64,000 bases of DNA, from positions 32,869,992 to 32,933,991 of the forward strand of contig CM077600.1 of NCBI GenBank assembly GCA_039654915.1, given 5' to 3'. A program made the translations under genes and the position numbers. This DNA is from Aquilaria yunnanensis (Eukaryota > Streptophyta > Magnoliopsida > Malvales > Thymelaeaceae). This document shows positions 22,814 through 36,047 of this stretch, piece by piece (the stretch's first letter is position 1; each line of letters starts with the position of its first letter). The notes under the pieces are model-generated. The model made no database searches. It saw nothing but the letters and a program-made list of their open reading frames with translations, and had not been told where the DNA came from.

Positions 22814-23851
22814 TTTCTTTATGGAAAAATTACCTGGACCCTCTCCGGTATAAGCAAATCTACACTTCCATCCTCCCTTTTTCAAATACCAATATTTGCC
22901 CTCTGAAAAGTTAGCTCACCGTTATGAAAAAAAAAAAATTATTTTTACCCTCCTAGCTTTCTTCCCTAAAATCTTCACCCCACCACCTTCTACATGTAAC
23001 AAATTAGGCCCTCCCTCCTGCTGTCCCTCCCAACTCCCCTGTTCCTTCATTTGAAAGGTTGCCAATCGTACATGTGAATCGCCAACCACAACCTCCCACA
23101 TCCTGGTTAGCAAATCCAAAGCTCACAATCCTATTTCTTCCCATACAAATCCACAAAAACTTGCAACATAAAATGGATAAAGAAAAACCTAAGAACCATT
23201 AAGAAGCTGTGCATCAGAGAGATTCCCAAAGACAACTCCATAACCTAAAAATCCATTTCAAACTCAGAAATTGAATGTCCATGGATGCCTTAGAGGTAAG
23301 ATTATTTCATGGAGATTGCTCCCTCAAAGTATGTTTCACACCATACAGACAATTGTAATATCCCATCAACAAAAAAAATTCCGTAATTTTACCAAAAAAA
23401 AAAAAAACAAGACAAAAAAGAGACCTAGAAAAGGGTTTTATTTTGGGTAAAGTATAAAAAAAATGACTGTACTTTTGGTCACGGACACATTTGGTCACCA
23501 TTTTTTTAAGTGGTGCCAAATGCATCACTAAAGATAATATTTGATGCCACTTTAACTAACAATGTTTTGAAATTGGGCTAAATAGATTATCGATGTAACT
23601 GACAATGGAAAGATTCTGTTAATGTTAGAATATTTCATCAGGAGAAGATTATGTGACAATTAAAGGACGATTGCATGACAATCAATAATGAAATGATATG
23701 ACATGGAAGCAAAAGAGGAAAGGATATTTTTTGTCATCTAATTTTATTAACTTTTCCACTTCAGTCTCATTTTTTGTCGCCAATGCCAACCTGGAGTAAC
23801 CGACGAGCTGAGTCTTATTTTTCGGCGAGTTCAGTTCCCTCATCTGACACT

Positions 23852-24650
23852 TGATCAGCTTAATTTGTATGTTAATTTTAGTATCTATTTTAGGTTAGTT
23901 TTGTTGTATTTAAATGATTTATTGCCCTCAATTGTTTGGTTTTTATTTTATTTAGATTAAGGAGCTTGTCAAAGAAAATCACAAGATTTTTATAAAGTAA
24001 AAAAACTAAATTATAAGAAATTATAAAATAAAAGATGCACCTGGAATTGGAAGAAATTCTCTCATAGTAACTAAAATACCTTTTTTTATAATGTTATGTT
24101 ATATTTTAAGTCAATAGCATTTTAGTTATTTGTAATCCTAAATGCTATGATTAGAAACCTACAATTTAAAAAAAAAAAAGAAGTGAGGGCAGCCGTATGG
24201 ATGGGGGGGGGGGGAGAATTGCGAATCGGACAGAGAGGAGACGAAAATGGGAGCAGAGTTGTAGCTAAGAGACAAAGACGAATTGGATAAGAAGTGAAGA
24301 GAGAAGTTGATTGCGAAAAAAAACAAGAGAGAGAGAGAGAAGAAAGTCAACAGAAGACAACTTGCGAAACAAGAAGGCAAGACAAACTTGGTGCTTTTTT
24401 TTTCTTTTTTTTTTCTTTTCTCTCCGTTTATTTTCTAATTGATTTTGGATAATCTTTTATGGCTTGTTCTTCTTTCTTGGGATTATTAATAATTTTTTAA
24501 TGTGTTATGAGAGGCTAAGGTTAGGGATGTAGCATAGTTAAATTATTTAAATTAATTTATTTGAGTTGTATTTTAGTCTATTTCTTTTGCAATAATGAGT
24601 ATTGTCTATACTTAATCATCATAAATAATTTATCTTAAGTATTGCCTATT
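23852..24650 (+). repeat. 5' LTR, truncated
   Basis: It matches 31615-32360 through tgatcagctt, ggttagttttgttg, gaattgcgaatcggacag and aataatttatctta. The match then stops. It contains a G12 run at 24203-24214 absent from the right copy. Confidence 0.8.
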
Positions 24651-25437
24651 TCCATGCTTGATTCTCTTAACAAACAAAACTTAGAACCAATTTAATCAAC
24701 AATAATAGCCCCTCCACCAACAAAATAAACTAGGAAATTAAGGAAAAATAATTAATTGTTTGCTTACAAAAAATGAGCTCAAAACTTAGATCTTTATGCA
24801 AGAAATCTAGTTTTTCTCCCAAAATTTCATTGAATTTGTGATTAATTTGGTGGATTGGAGCTTGGATGATGCGGTTATAGAGGTTCGAAGGAGAGGGAAG
24901 GAAGCTTTCAAGTGGTGGCAGGAGATGGATGAAGAAGACAATAATTAAATAAAAGAATTAAGTCAACTTTGGTAAGTCACGTATTTGTCACGTAGCTGGT
25001 CCCTTCTTTGTACTCAGTAGTACATTAGGGACTTTTCTGTAACTGAAAGAAAACCTTAGTACTAGAAACGGAATTATTTTGCATCTGAATCCTCCTTCAC
25101 CTTAATTATATGCCCAGTCCTCAACTTTAACATTTGTGCAGTTTAGTCCTAATGCTTCATACGGTTACATATAAACTATTTATAGACAATTTAGTCAATT
25201 TACAATTTCAAAAAACCGTGATACCTTAAATTCAATATTTTTCCATCATCTACCTAACTGTGAAATAAAAATGAGTCACTATATGAAATGATTAAAATGC
25301 TCTTCTTGGTCCGGTTTCCTTAAATGACCAATTTTGTCATCTTTAAACTATTATACTTTATTAAATTGAGAATTTGCTTACATTAAATATTTTAAATATA
25401 TTAAATTACTAAAATAACTAACGTTACCTCAATAATT
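24651..25437. other. Unassigned AT-rich segment replacing the LTR end and leader
   Basis: This stretch has no counterpart in the right LTR and no gag homology. No gene, primer-binding site or repeat pair was found. It may be a decayed insertion. Confidence 0.3.
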
Positions 25438-26400
25438 ATGATTCAAATTTTTGGAGAGTCGTTACAGGTGTATATCAAATTCATGACCAAGTATTACTCC
25501 CTACAGAAGGTAATTGATCTCCGAAGCAAGGTTTGTAGCTTTACACAGATGGAGGGAGAGCTATTCCATAAGGTATGGGATGAGCTCAACATGCTTTTGA
25601 ACCAGTGTCCACATCATCAGTTCTTTTTACTGCTCTAGGTTCAATTTTTTTATGATGGACTAAATGCTAATTGTCAGACACTTGTTGATACTATTATAGG
25701 TGACTATATAGAAGATAAGATTGCTGAAGAAATTTGGAATATTTATGATATGCTAGCCAAGAACTCTTAACAAAAAGCTACAAAAGGAAGCAGGCTGTAA
25801 TTCATGAAGTATCTTCTCATCATGACTTAGTAATGCAAGTAGCTGAGTTAACCAAGCAAATAAAGCTGTGATGAACAATTGTTGAGCTCATGAAAATTCT
25901 AGTTATTGTACTAAGGAAACACAGATACCTGATTAAATGAAGTATGTTGGAGGAAGTTTTCCAAATAGGCAGCCCATAAATGACCCGTTTTCAAACACTT
26001 ACAACCCTAGTTGGAGGAACCATCCTAATTTTTCTAGGAAGGATCAGAGTGGCCTAAAGCTGGGTGGACCACCTGGTCTTCAACAGCAGCAAAGGCCACA
26101 ATTCCAATCATAATTTCAATATCAATCGCCAGTTATAGAAGAGAAAAAAATCATCTATGGAAGAACTAATGATGCAATATTTTTCCAATTAAGAGGTTAC
26201 CATGGAAAAGATGGATGCAAAGATTGATCAGGTTATGCAATCCAACCAAGCTTCACTTCATAATTTAGAGATGCATGTAGGTCAATTATCAAAGGCAGTA
26301 GCTGAGAGAGCTCTAAGTTTGCTTGCAAGTTATACTAAAAAGAATCCCAAAGAGCAAGTTCAAACAATTACTTTAAGAAGTGAGAAAATTCTTTAAGGAA
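25438..26400 (+). pseudogene. Athila-like gag, broken
   Basis: Pieces of gag appear in order with stops between them: a retrotransposon gag segment (SKVCSFTQMEGELFHKVWDE, then FFYDGLNANCQTLVDT), a spacer with NTYNPSWRNHPNFS, and the end (NLEMHVGQLSKAVAERA, NPKEQVQTITLRSEK). The latter phrases closely follow the conserved Athila-type gag C-terminus. The gag start is not identifiable. Confidence 0.8.
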
Positions 26401-26554
26401 AGACTAAACAAATTAATGGGCAACATTTGAATGGAGAAAGGAGAAAGGAAATCAGTAGTAAAAATGAGCAAACGCAGAGCCAAAACATGGAGCTTTTAAC
26501 TCTAGTCCTTCTTATATTAAGCCTTATATTCCTACTATTCCTTTTCCCCAAAGA

Positions 26555-27200
26555 TTGAAAAAGAAAAATTTAGATGAGCAATTCTCCAAATTTTTTGAAG
26601 TCTTTAAAAAGTTGCACATTAACATTTCTTTTGCAGATATTTTGAAGAAGATACCTAGCGATGCCAAGTTCATGAAAGACATTTTCTCCAACAAAAAGAA
26701 AGTTGAGGAATATGAGACTATGAAGCTTACTGAAGAGTTCTCAGCTATCATTCAACAGAAGTTGTCACAGAAATTAGAAGACTCAGGGAGTTTTATTATT
26801 CCTTGCATTATTAGAACTTTGAAATTTGATAGAGTATTATGTGGCTTAGGAGGCAGCATCAATTTAATGCTTCTATCTATTTTCAAGAAATTGGGTCATG
26901 GTAAAGTTAAAGCTTTAACAATTTCATTACAGTTAGCTGACAGGTCAATCATTTATCCTAGAAGAATCATTGAGAGAGATTTTAGTTAACGTGGATAAAT
27001 TTAATTTTCCTACTGATTTTGTGATGTTAAATATGGAAGAGGACAAAGAAATTCCTCTTATTTTGGGTAGGCCATTTTTAGCTATAGTTAGAACTTTAAT
27101 TGAAATTCAGTAAGGTCAAGTGATAATTAGGGTGCAATATGAACAATTCATTTTTAATGTGTTTAAAGCCATGAAATATCCAGTTGAAAGTGATTCTTAT
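26555..27200 (+). pseudogene. Athila-like protease, broken
   Basis: An open frame (26555-26989) carries a linker and then a protease-like stretch RVLCGLGGSINLMLLSIFKK. Family members read CDLGASINLMP here, so the catalytic aspartate is replaced by glycine. After a stop, MLNMEEDKEIPLILGRPFLA continues the protease domain. Confidence 0.8.
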
Positions 27201-27659
27201 TTCAGATTGATGTTGTTGAGCAACTAGTGATAAAAATTATAAGATTGATTTGTTTGATGATTCTTTAGAGCTATGTCTTCACAATACAAGAACTAAGGAA
27301 TCAACTGCTCAAGAAGTGAGCCTTTTTGCCACCTATTTGGAAGCCAATCCATATTACCCTTTGTTCACAAGGGAAAATGTATAGGAACTTGAGAAAAGCT
27401 CATCTCAACTGTTAACTTATATTGAGAAACCCTCTACTATTGATTTGAAACCCTTACCTTCTTATTTGAAGTATACAGTTTTAAAAGGTAAAGAGAACTG
27501 AAGTATACAGTTTTAGAAGGCAAAGGGAACTTACTTGTTATAATTTCTTCATTTTTGAAAGATTTGTAAAAAGAAGAGCTTTTATGAGTGCTCAAGGAAT
27601 ATAAGAAGGCTCTAGGGTGAACAATTACAGATATAAATGGTATAAGTCCCTCTATTTGC

Positions 27660-29030
27660 ATGCACAGAATTTTAATAGAGGAAACTGATAAGCCCACAGT
27701 GCAACCACAAAGACGTCTAAATCCTAAAATGAATGAAGTGATAAGAGTTGAAGTATTGAAACTCTTGGATGTAGGTATTATTTACCTTATATTTGACAGC
27801 TCATAGGTTAGTCCAATACATGTGGTATCTAAAAAAAGAGGTATGACTGTGGTAAAAAATGAGAATGATAAACTTATCCCTACTAGGACCATTACAGGAT
27901 GGAGGCTTTGTATGGGTTATAAAAAATTGAATACATCTACCAGAAAATATTCCATTGTCGTTTATTAATCAGATGTTAGAAAAGCGAGCAAGTCATGCAT
28001 TTTATTGCTTTTTGGATAAATATTCTAGGTATAACTAAATTACTGTTGCTCTAGAAGACCAAGAAAATACCACTTCTACATATCCATATGGTACTTTTGC
28101 ATTTAGAAGAATGTCTTTTGGTTTATGTAATACACCTGCTACTTTTCAAAGATACATGATGACAATATTTTCTAATATGATGGATAGATGCATTGAAATT
28201 TTTATGAATGACTTTTCTATGTTTGGATGCAGTTTTGATGATTGTTTACAAAATTTGTCTTTGGTTTTGAAAAGATGTGAAAAGACTAACCTAGTTCTTA
28301 ATTGGGAAAAGTGTACTTTATGGTACAAGAAGGTATAGTTCTTGTTCACGAGATTTCTGCCCGAGGAATTGAGGTAAACAAGGCCAAGGTGGAGGTGATT
28401 GAAAAATTACCATCACTTACCAATGTTAAGGAAGTGAGAAGTTTTTTTGGACACGTTAGATTTTATAAAAGATTCATAAAAGATTTTTCTTTAATTACCA
28501 AACCTTTGTGTGATCTTCTTGTTAAAAATGCATCTTTTAACTTCATTAATGAATGTTTGCAAGCTTTCAGTGTGCTAAAGAAGAATTTGACTTCAGCCCC
28601 TATTGTTGTTCCACCAGATTGTGAGCTATCTTTTAAGGTAATGTGTGATATAAGTGATGTAGCTATTGGTGCTATTTTAGGACAGAGAATGAATAAAATT
28701 GTTCAAGTAATATACTATGTTAGTAGAACCTTGAATGAAGCACAGAAAAACTATGCAACAACTGAAAAAGAATTTTTGGCAGTTTGTGTTTACTTTTGAT
28801 AAATTTCGATCATATTTGATACGTTTTCATGTGATAGCATATGCTGACCATTCTGCTATGAAATATTTGTTTGCAAAGCATGATGGAAAACCTAGGTTGA
28901 CTATATGAATCCTTTTACTGCAAGAATTTGGTATTGAGATTAAGGACAAGAAAGATTCTAAGAATATGGTTGCAGATCATTTGTCTAGGCTAGAATTACC
29001 TTATGATGATTCCACCATTAAAGAAACCTA
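27660..29030 (+). pseudogene. Athila-like reverse transcriptase/RNase H, broken
   Basis: RT pieces run from about 27660, including MSFGLCNTPATFQRYMMTIF at 28111. The YxDD position reads FMNDF, so one catalytic aspartate is lost. RNase H follows in another frame at 28302-28799 (MCDISDVAIGAILGQR, YVSRTLNEAQKNYATTEKE) and then in stop-riddled sequence to VADHLSRLELP at about 29000. Confidence 0.85.
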
Positions 29031-29077
29031 TTTTGATGAACATTTGTTTGTGCTGAATAGTTATAACTCTCCTTGGT

Positions 29078-30260
29078 ATGCATATTACTATTTTGTTAGT
29101 AACATCATTCCCCTTGACTTGTCATATTAACAAAGAAAGAAATTTCTTTCTGATGTTAAATATTATTTGTGGGATGGTTCATTTTTGTTCAATTTGTATT
29201 GACCAAATGATCAGAAGATGTATTCCTGATAGTGAAGCCAACAACATTTTGCACCATTGTCATGCTCGAGAGGTAGATGGTCATTTTGGTGCCACTAAGA
29301 CAATTGTGAAGGTACTGGAATCTGGTTTGTATTACCCTAGTATCTTTAAGGACTATTATGCTTTTGTTGCTGCATGTGATCAATATAAAAGAAGTTGAAG
29401 TTTTCTAAATGTTATATGTTGCCTTTGAACAATATTTTTATTGTGGAATTATTTGATGTTTGGGGTATTGATTTTATGAGACAATTTCCTTCTTCTTTTT
29501 TTAATAAATACATTTTGGTAGCTGTTGATTATGTGTCAAAATAAGTAGAGGCAACAACTTTTCTTACCAATGATGCCAAGGTAGTTCTTTATTTTCTCAA
29601 GAAATTCATTTTAACTCATTTTTAAACTCTGAAAACTATAATTAGTGATAAGAGTGAGCATTTTTGTAATAAGCAATTTGAAGCTCTTTTGGGAAAATAC
29701 AGTGTCACATATAGAATACCTTTGGCTTATCACCTTCAAACTAATTCGCATGCTAAAATTTCAAACAGATAGTTAAAATGAATTCTTGAGAAAACGGTAA
29801 GTGCATCTAGGAAAGATTGGTTCAAGAAATTTGATGATGCATTATGGGCATACAAAACTACATTTAAAACTCCTATAAGTATGTCCTTTATAGTCTAGTT
29901 TTTTGTAAAGTAAGTCACTTGCCTGTAGAGCTTGAGCATAAAGTATTTTGAGCTGTTAAAGCTTTGAATCTTGATCTAAAAGCTGCTGGAGAAAAAATGT
30001 TCTTGCAATTGTCTGAATTGGATGAATTTAGACATGAAGTTTATGAGAACACCAAGATCTACAAGGAGTGTACCAAGAGATGGCATGATAAGCGGATTAT
30101 TAAGCGTGAGTTTGAGATTGGACAACAAGTTTTTTTGTATAACTCACGCCTACATTTGTTTCCAGGTAAGTTGAAATCTAATTGGTCTGAGTCTTTCACT
30201 ATTACTAAAGTTTTTCCTTATGGAAATCACTCATTCATCAAAAGAAACATTCAAGGTTAA
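29078..30260 (+). pseudogene. Athila-like integrase, broken
   Basis: The zinc-binding part HHCHAREVDGHFGATKT is present, but the final cysteine pair reads CDQYKRS, so one cysteine is lost. The core follows with stops ([34 protein letters not shown]). The C-terminal piece at 29964-30260 retains the KRWHDKRI and LYNSRLHLFPGKLKS motifs typical of Athila-type integrases. Confidence 0.85.
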
Positions 30261-31614
30261 TGGCCAAAGATTAAAGCATTACTATGGTGGGGATACTGAG
30301 AGACTCAATACAGTAATTATGCTAAAAGGGCCTGAATAAAACCTATCATGGTTATGTCAAGCTAATTTATTGCTAATTTTTATTTGTTCATTTATAAGTT
30401 ATTTTTGTGTGTTTTGATTTTAAGTAGGGACAAATGCACTAGTGTTTCTTGCCAAAATTTCTTGCAATTTTGGGTCATGGACGTCTTTGACAACATGTGC
30501 AACCCATTGGCCTTCATCAAGATCTTGGCTTTTCAGCTCCATGGTAGTATTTATTTCAATTTTAGTTTTATTTTATCTCTTCTTTCTTTATTCTACACAT
30601 TGAGGACAATGTGTGAAACAAGTGTGGAGGAGTGACAGCTTAGGCCCTAACTTTTTATTTTTTATTTTTTTATTTTTTCATTTTTGAGCTAATTTTTTTC
30701 TTCATACTTTTGAGCATGGGTTAGAATTCTTGAGGATAATTGTTGCTTTTTAATTCTTCAATGCTTGACTTGAGTGTTAAGTACATAATCTTTAGATCTT
30801 TTGCGTATGTAACATTGATTTTCAAAATTTTTTGCAATTTTGGATCAAGCTAACGGATGATGGTCTTTGAAGCTATTTTTGCATCAAAATTTTGTACTTA
30901 GTACTCTGTTTCAAAACATACTAGATTATGAGTTTATGTGTTTGGTTTGTGAGGTTTGTTTGGTTGATGGATGCATGGGTGATTGACTGAGAAAAATTTG
31001 GAAAATGAAAATTTTTACTGCTTATGAAATAAATATTTACTCCACTATTTCACAGTATTGAAGTAGATAGGAGTCTTTTCCTAATGCAAGAGTCGATCAC
31101 TACTTAAAAAGATGATTGAAATATAAGTATGATTGTAGATCACCTTAGATTGTGTTTAGTTAGTAGCTTGGGTATAAACAGAGCCCATGTTGGTACACTT
31201 GCTAAAAGGCAAAACACAAAAAGAAGTGTTTAAAAAAAAGAAAAAATTAGTAAAGAAAATACAATTAATTACTCAATATTCATGGTTTTGTGGTATATTG
31301 GCTAGTTGCATATGAGTTCTAATCTAATATGGTTTCTACTTTATACTTTGTATAAAGGATTGATGTTCTTCTTAAGTTTCGAAGGACTGTGGTTGTTAGT
31401 TTGTAAAAAACTTTCTTTTTATAAACTTGATTTGTTTTGAGTTACATTGGATCGAAGAGATTACACACTTAATATCTTTTGTTGAGTTCTTAAAAGCTTT
31501 GAAGTTTCAATCTTCTTCTACAGTGTCACTTTTCCAGAGTATGTTCTATCTTTTACAAATTTTTCAATTTTCAGTTTACTTGGGGATAAGCAAAAAGTTA
31601 AATGTGGGAGAATT
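30261..31614 (+). other. 3' spacer of the Athila-like element
   Basis: About 1.35 kb of AT-rich non-coding sequence lies between integrase and the 3' LTR. It includes a caagtgtggaggagtgac phrase at about 30618. It ends in a purine tract (aatgtgggagaatt) directly before the LTR. No gene is seen. Confidence 0.6.
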
Positions 31615-32894
31615 TGATCAGCTTAATTTGTGTGTTAATTTTGGTATCTATTTTAGGTTAGTTTTGTTGCATTTAAATGATTTATTATCTTCACTTGTTT
31701 AGTTTTTATTTTATTTAGGTTATGGAGATTGCCAAAGGCGTTGACAAGATTTTTATGAAGTAAAATGACTAAATTGTAAGAAATTATAAAGGAAGATGTA
31801 CACTTGAAATTGGAGAAAATTCTCTCATAGGCGACGAAAATACCCTTTTATAATGTTATGTTATATTTTAAGTCAAGAGTATTTTAGTTATTTGTAATCT
31901 TAAAGGCTAAGGATTAAAAACCTTACAATTATAAAAGCAGTGAAGGCAGCCACATGGATTAGGGGAGAGAATTGCGAATCGGACAGAGAGGAGATGAAAT
32001 TGTGAGCAGAGTTGTTGCAAAGAGACAAAGATGAATTGGAACAGAAGTGAAGAGAGAAGTTAATTGAGAAAAATAAATAAATAAAGAGAAGCAAGTCAAC
32101 ACAGGACAACTTGCAAAACAGGATGGGAAGACAAACTTGGTGCTTTTCTTTTCTTTCTCTGTTTATTTTCTAATTGATTTTGGTTAATCTTTTCTTGTTC
32201 TTATTTATTGGGATTATTAATGATTTTTTTAATTTAGTATGAGAGGCTAAATTTTTATGTTAAGATTAAAGATGTAGCCTTGTTGAATTATTTTAACTAA
32301 TTTATTTAGGCTATATTTTAGTCTATTTATTTTGTAATAATGAGTATTACTATGCTTGATTACCATAGATAATTTATCTTATGAATTTGAATGAAAGACT
32401 TAGAGGTGAAATTTAATCCGTGCATTGAAAAAATAGAATTACAATAATTAGGATAGAAATATGCCTATTTATTGTGATTTGTTAAATTGACAACTTGAAC
32501 TTAATGAGTTTATTTAATTATGCTAGAGATCGAGAGATAATCATTGGTTAATCGAACACGTTACAATTGCTCGAGAAAGAGTTGTAATACTAGGAGTAAT
32601 TGTTGATAATTAAAAACCTACCCAAAATAATTAATTAAAAGACCTTCAGTTCGGTGAAACACAAATCTTAGCTATCCCATAATTGTTTTCTTTCCGGTTT
32701 GTTATTCTTGTCATTTGTTTAGTTTAATCTTAATTTAATTTTAGTTAATTTTATTCCCTTAAAATTTGAACTTATTTCTTTTATTTTTCATAAAAAATTA
32801 AATAGTTGTTTCTCATTGGATCGATACCTTGGTTTGTCCTAAGAATTAAAGCTTGCTGCAAGTGACCTGTACGCTTGCAAGATTAGCCCCATCA
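31615..32894 (+). repeat. 3' LTR of the Athila-like element, 1280 bp
   Basis: It opens TGATCAGCTT and closes CCCCATCA, giving a TGAT/ATCA terminal inverted repeat. A polypurine tract precedes it. Its first part matches 23852-24650. Confidence 0.75.
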
Positions 32895-33576
32895 AACTCA
32901 TCGGCACGCTTTCCCAGCTTTGGGTTTAAGATACATTCAATTGGAGGTGATGCATGAACAATTCAAGGCGATTAAAGTGCAAGTTAGATTAAGGGTGTGC
33001 ATCCAATTGAGGGTAACAACAATGTCAGGGTTAGGTGATTGAGGGTGGCGGTGACGTCGGGTCAGGTGATTAAGGGTGGTGATGGATCTAGGGTAACCAT
33101 TTTAAAAGGGTTATGTACCTAAATGAAATAAATGAAAAATTGGAAGCTAATACAAAGCATTTGGGTCAATTTGGGGACCAATGAAGCAGTTTAAACGTCT
33201 TAGTTAACACTTTATCAATCACCAACTTACCATTCTGTTAACACGTCATCAAAATTTACGGCCCAATCATGAAGTTGGACCCAACTTTAAACTTCAGTAA
33301 TGCATTTGGCATCATTTAAAACAATGGTGACCAAATGTGACTATGGCCAAAAGTTTAGTCACTTTTTTGGTACTTTTCCCTTTGATTTTTGAAGCTTCCC
33401 TATAACAAAAAATAAGAACGATAATGGTTTGTCGCAGTCGGCCCCATCAGATTTCTACTTCTTTTCCCTGTTGATGCTGCAGATTCAAAGCGAAGCTCTT
33501 GACAATTCAGCTGCTTGATCACAACCCTATTTGCAAATTCAGGAAAAATTGGAGTAAAGCTCGTGACGATTCAGCC

Positions 33577-33798
33577 ATGGCCGCGGTTCCTGTCAACTTC
33601 CTCATCTCCCAAGCCCAATCACACAGCCTCTGCCAAAAGTCCTCAAATTTGCCTCTGCTAAGCTTGCCAAGTGGCTCCACCCGTTGTTTCGCCATCATGC
33701 ACGAAACCTATGGTAAGACCATCACTCGCATTGCCCAAGAATGGCCAACCACCCTAGCTTTCCCTCAACCCAGAAACTACGACGCCCAGAATCAATAA
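33577..33798 (+). pseudogene. Unidentified coding-like fragment inside the outer MULE
   Basis: An open frame from ATG 33577 (gccatggccgcg, a good plant start context) reads MAAVPVNFLISQAQSHSL and continues for 73 codons. The beginning is Ala/Ser/Leu-rich with few acidic residues, like a transit peptide, but I do not recognise a family. At about 33711 the sequence acctatggtaagacc could be an exon end with a GT splice donor, so only the first ~45 residues may be genuine. GC content is clearly above the surroundings. It lies between the MULE ends and is cut short by a copia element, so it may be a captured host exon. Confidence 0.35.
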
Positions 33799-33828
33799 CC
33801 CATACATAATGCAAGCCCAATCTTAAGG

Positions 33829-34010
33829 TGTAAAATCTGAACTGAGTTTGTGTATGAACTTCAATTAATTGATAAACAACAGCAGTAGCCGAGATATATA
33901 CATGTTGGATACTTGAGTACACAGCAAGCAGAACAGGTAGAGTCTGACTCAATTACAAGAAATCAACTTCTAGGCTAACTCTACCTAAAGCTCCTATCAT
34001 TATCTTAACA
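33829..34010 (-). repeat. 3' LTR of the copia element
   Basis: 182 bp, TGTAAAATC...TTAACA on the plus strand. On the minus strand it is preceded by the purine tract ttgatggggag. Confidence 0.95.
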
Positions 34011-34017
34011 CTCCCCA

Positions 34018-35631
34018 TCAAGTTGGTGCATAGATAGTTTGAATGCCCAACTTGGAGATGAGAAATGAAAAGTGTTCCTTGCTAAGTGCTTTGGTGCGAA
34101 TGTCAGCGAGCTGATGTTTGGTAGGAACATGCCTGGTTGAGATGTCCTTGGATAGCAATCTTTCTCGAACAAAGTGACAGTCAAGTTCAATGTGCTTAGT
34201 TCTTTCATGAAAAACAGGGTTGGCAGCAATATGAAGAGCAGCTTGATTGTCACAAAACACTTCCATGGGAGCTGGATGTGACAGAGTTAAATCAGAAAGA
34301 AGGGCTTTAACCCAAAGAAGTTCACTTGTAGCTGAGGCCATTGCTCGATACTCCAATTCAGCTGAGGATTGAGACACTGTCAGCTGTTTCTTTGATTTCC
34401 AAGAAAGAGGTGTGTTGCCAAGTAAAGTAACAAAGCCTGTGGTGGACCGCCTTGTGAGTGCACAACTTGCCCAATCCGCATCGCAATAAGCTCGGATGTC
34501 AGTGGATCCATGTGAGGGAAAAAATAAGCCATGACCTGCTGTACCCTTCAAGTATCGAAGCACATGTTTCACTCCTTCTAAATGAGCCCGAGATGGAGAT
34601 TGCATAAATTGGCTTAAAAGATTCACGACGTAAGTAATATCCAATCTGGTAATGGTTAGGTAAATCAATTTACCTACAAGCTGTCGATATTGACTTGGAT
34701 CATCCAACTTGTCTTCATTTTTTAAGGATAAGTGATGTTGTTGCTGTAATGGTACCTTTGCCGGTTTGCACCCAAGCATGCCGGCTTCCTGAAGAATATC
34801 AAGCGTGTATTTTCGTTGGGACACAAAAATTCCTTCAGGTGACCGAGCAATTTCCAAGCCAAGGAAGTATTTCAGTTTACCAAGATCTTTAATGAATAAT
34901 ATTTTGTTCAAGTACTGTTTTAACTCTTGTATCTTGGCAGAATCATTACCAGCAATGATCATATCATCTACATATAGAAGAATAGCAGTGAATGACGCAC
35001 CTTGCTTGGTTGTGAAAAACGAATAATCGGCTTTGGATTGAGTAAAACTGTACTGACGAAGAGATGTGGAGAATTTCTCAAACCATTGTCTAGGTGCTTG
35101 TTTAAGACCATACAATGATTTTTCCAGCTTACACACTCGAGTATCACCATCTGTCAAGAATCCTGCTGGGGGAAGCATATATATATCTTCATAAAGATCG
35201 CCTTGCAGGAAAGCATTATGGACGTCCATCTGATGAAGTTCCCAATTTTTAAGGGCTGCCACTGCAGGTAGGCAACAAACTGATGTCAACTTGGCCACAG
35301 GAGTAAAAGTTTCTGTATAGTCTAATCCCTCTATTTGATTGTAGCCCTTGGCTACTAATCTCGCCTTATATTTTTCAACAGAACCATCTGATTTATACTT
35401 GATCTTATAGACCCATCAAGATCTTATAGGTTGTTTTCCTAGAGGGAGAGGAGTAAGAGTCCAGGTATGATTCTTCTCAAGTGCCTTTACTTCTTGTTTC
35501 ATTGCTTCTCTCCATATTGAGTGTTTGACAACTTGACTGAAGGTCTGTGGCTCAACTTGTGAATAGATCTCTGCAAGAAAGGCTTTGTGGCATGGTTTGA
35601 TTTTATCATAAGAAAGGTAATTAGAGATCAC
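34018..35631 (-). pseudogene. copia reverse transcriptase and RNase H
   Basis: Reading down from 35631, a pol linker leads to a single in-frame TGA at 35413-35415 (before WVYKIKYKSDGS). The frame then stays open to 34018. RT motifs include VEKYKARLVAKGY, WELHQMDVHNAFLQGDL, SLYGLKQAPRQW and the catalytic LLYVDDMIIAG. RNase H shows CDADWASCALTRRSTTGF, SSAELEYRAM and DNQAALHIAANPVFHERTKH. The C-terminus HQLADIRTKAL corresponds to the usual ADIFTKAL. Catalytic residues look intact, so only the TGA and the upstream frameshifts inactivate this part. Confidence 0.92.
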
Positions 35632-36047
35632 ATAGGGCTTACCCGAAGTTACTGAGTGAGAGACTGATGAAGAGGTTGATGAGTTGCTTAATTGTGGGAG
35701 CTCACAAACATATTCCTGCAGATAGGACGGAGGTCTTCTTTCTTTCTGTGGTTTAGAACTTTGAGCAATTTTGGAGGGTGCTTCTTGATCGAGGTTGGTT
35801 TGGTCAATAATTAAGGTAGGCTAGTTTGGTTCAGTGTTTGGTTGGGATAGATGAACTGGTTCTTCGAATGCTTCAGGTAAGGTGGGTTTAGGTGCTAAAT
35901 TATGTATATCTGTGCTAATGGATACAGCAAAAGGGAACACATGTTCATAGAAAACAACGTCACGAGAAACAAAAATTCTTTGTGACTCAATGTCCTAGAT
36001 TTTGTACCCTTTTTGGCCTGATGGGTATCCAACAAATACAAATTTTT

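Larger units (their letters stand above)
23852..32894 (+). mobile_element. Athila-like Ty3-gypsy retrotransposon, degenerate
   Basis: LTRs open with tgatcagcttaatttgt at 23852 and 31615. Between them lie plus-strand remnants of gag, protease, reverse transcriptase, RNase H and integrase in gypsy order, followed by a long spacer as in Athila elements. The left LTR matches the right one only to about 24650; the rest of it and the primer-binding site are replaced or lost. No clean target-site duplication is visible. Many stops indicate an old copy. Confidence 0.85.
23444..33380. mobile_element. Inner MULE (non-autonomous), split by an Athila-like element
   Basis: The left end starts gggtaaagtataaa. 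The right end read inward starts gggaaaagtaccaaa. Both continue through acttttgg, cacatttggtcaccatt and gccaaatgca, giving an inverted repeat of about 90 bp with mismatches. Flanking 9-mers are ttttatttt (23435-23443) and tttgatttt (33381-33389), one mismatch. Removing the gypsy element leaves about 0.9 kb with no transposase. Confidence 0.75.
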
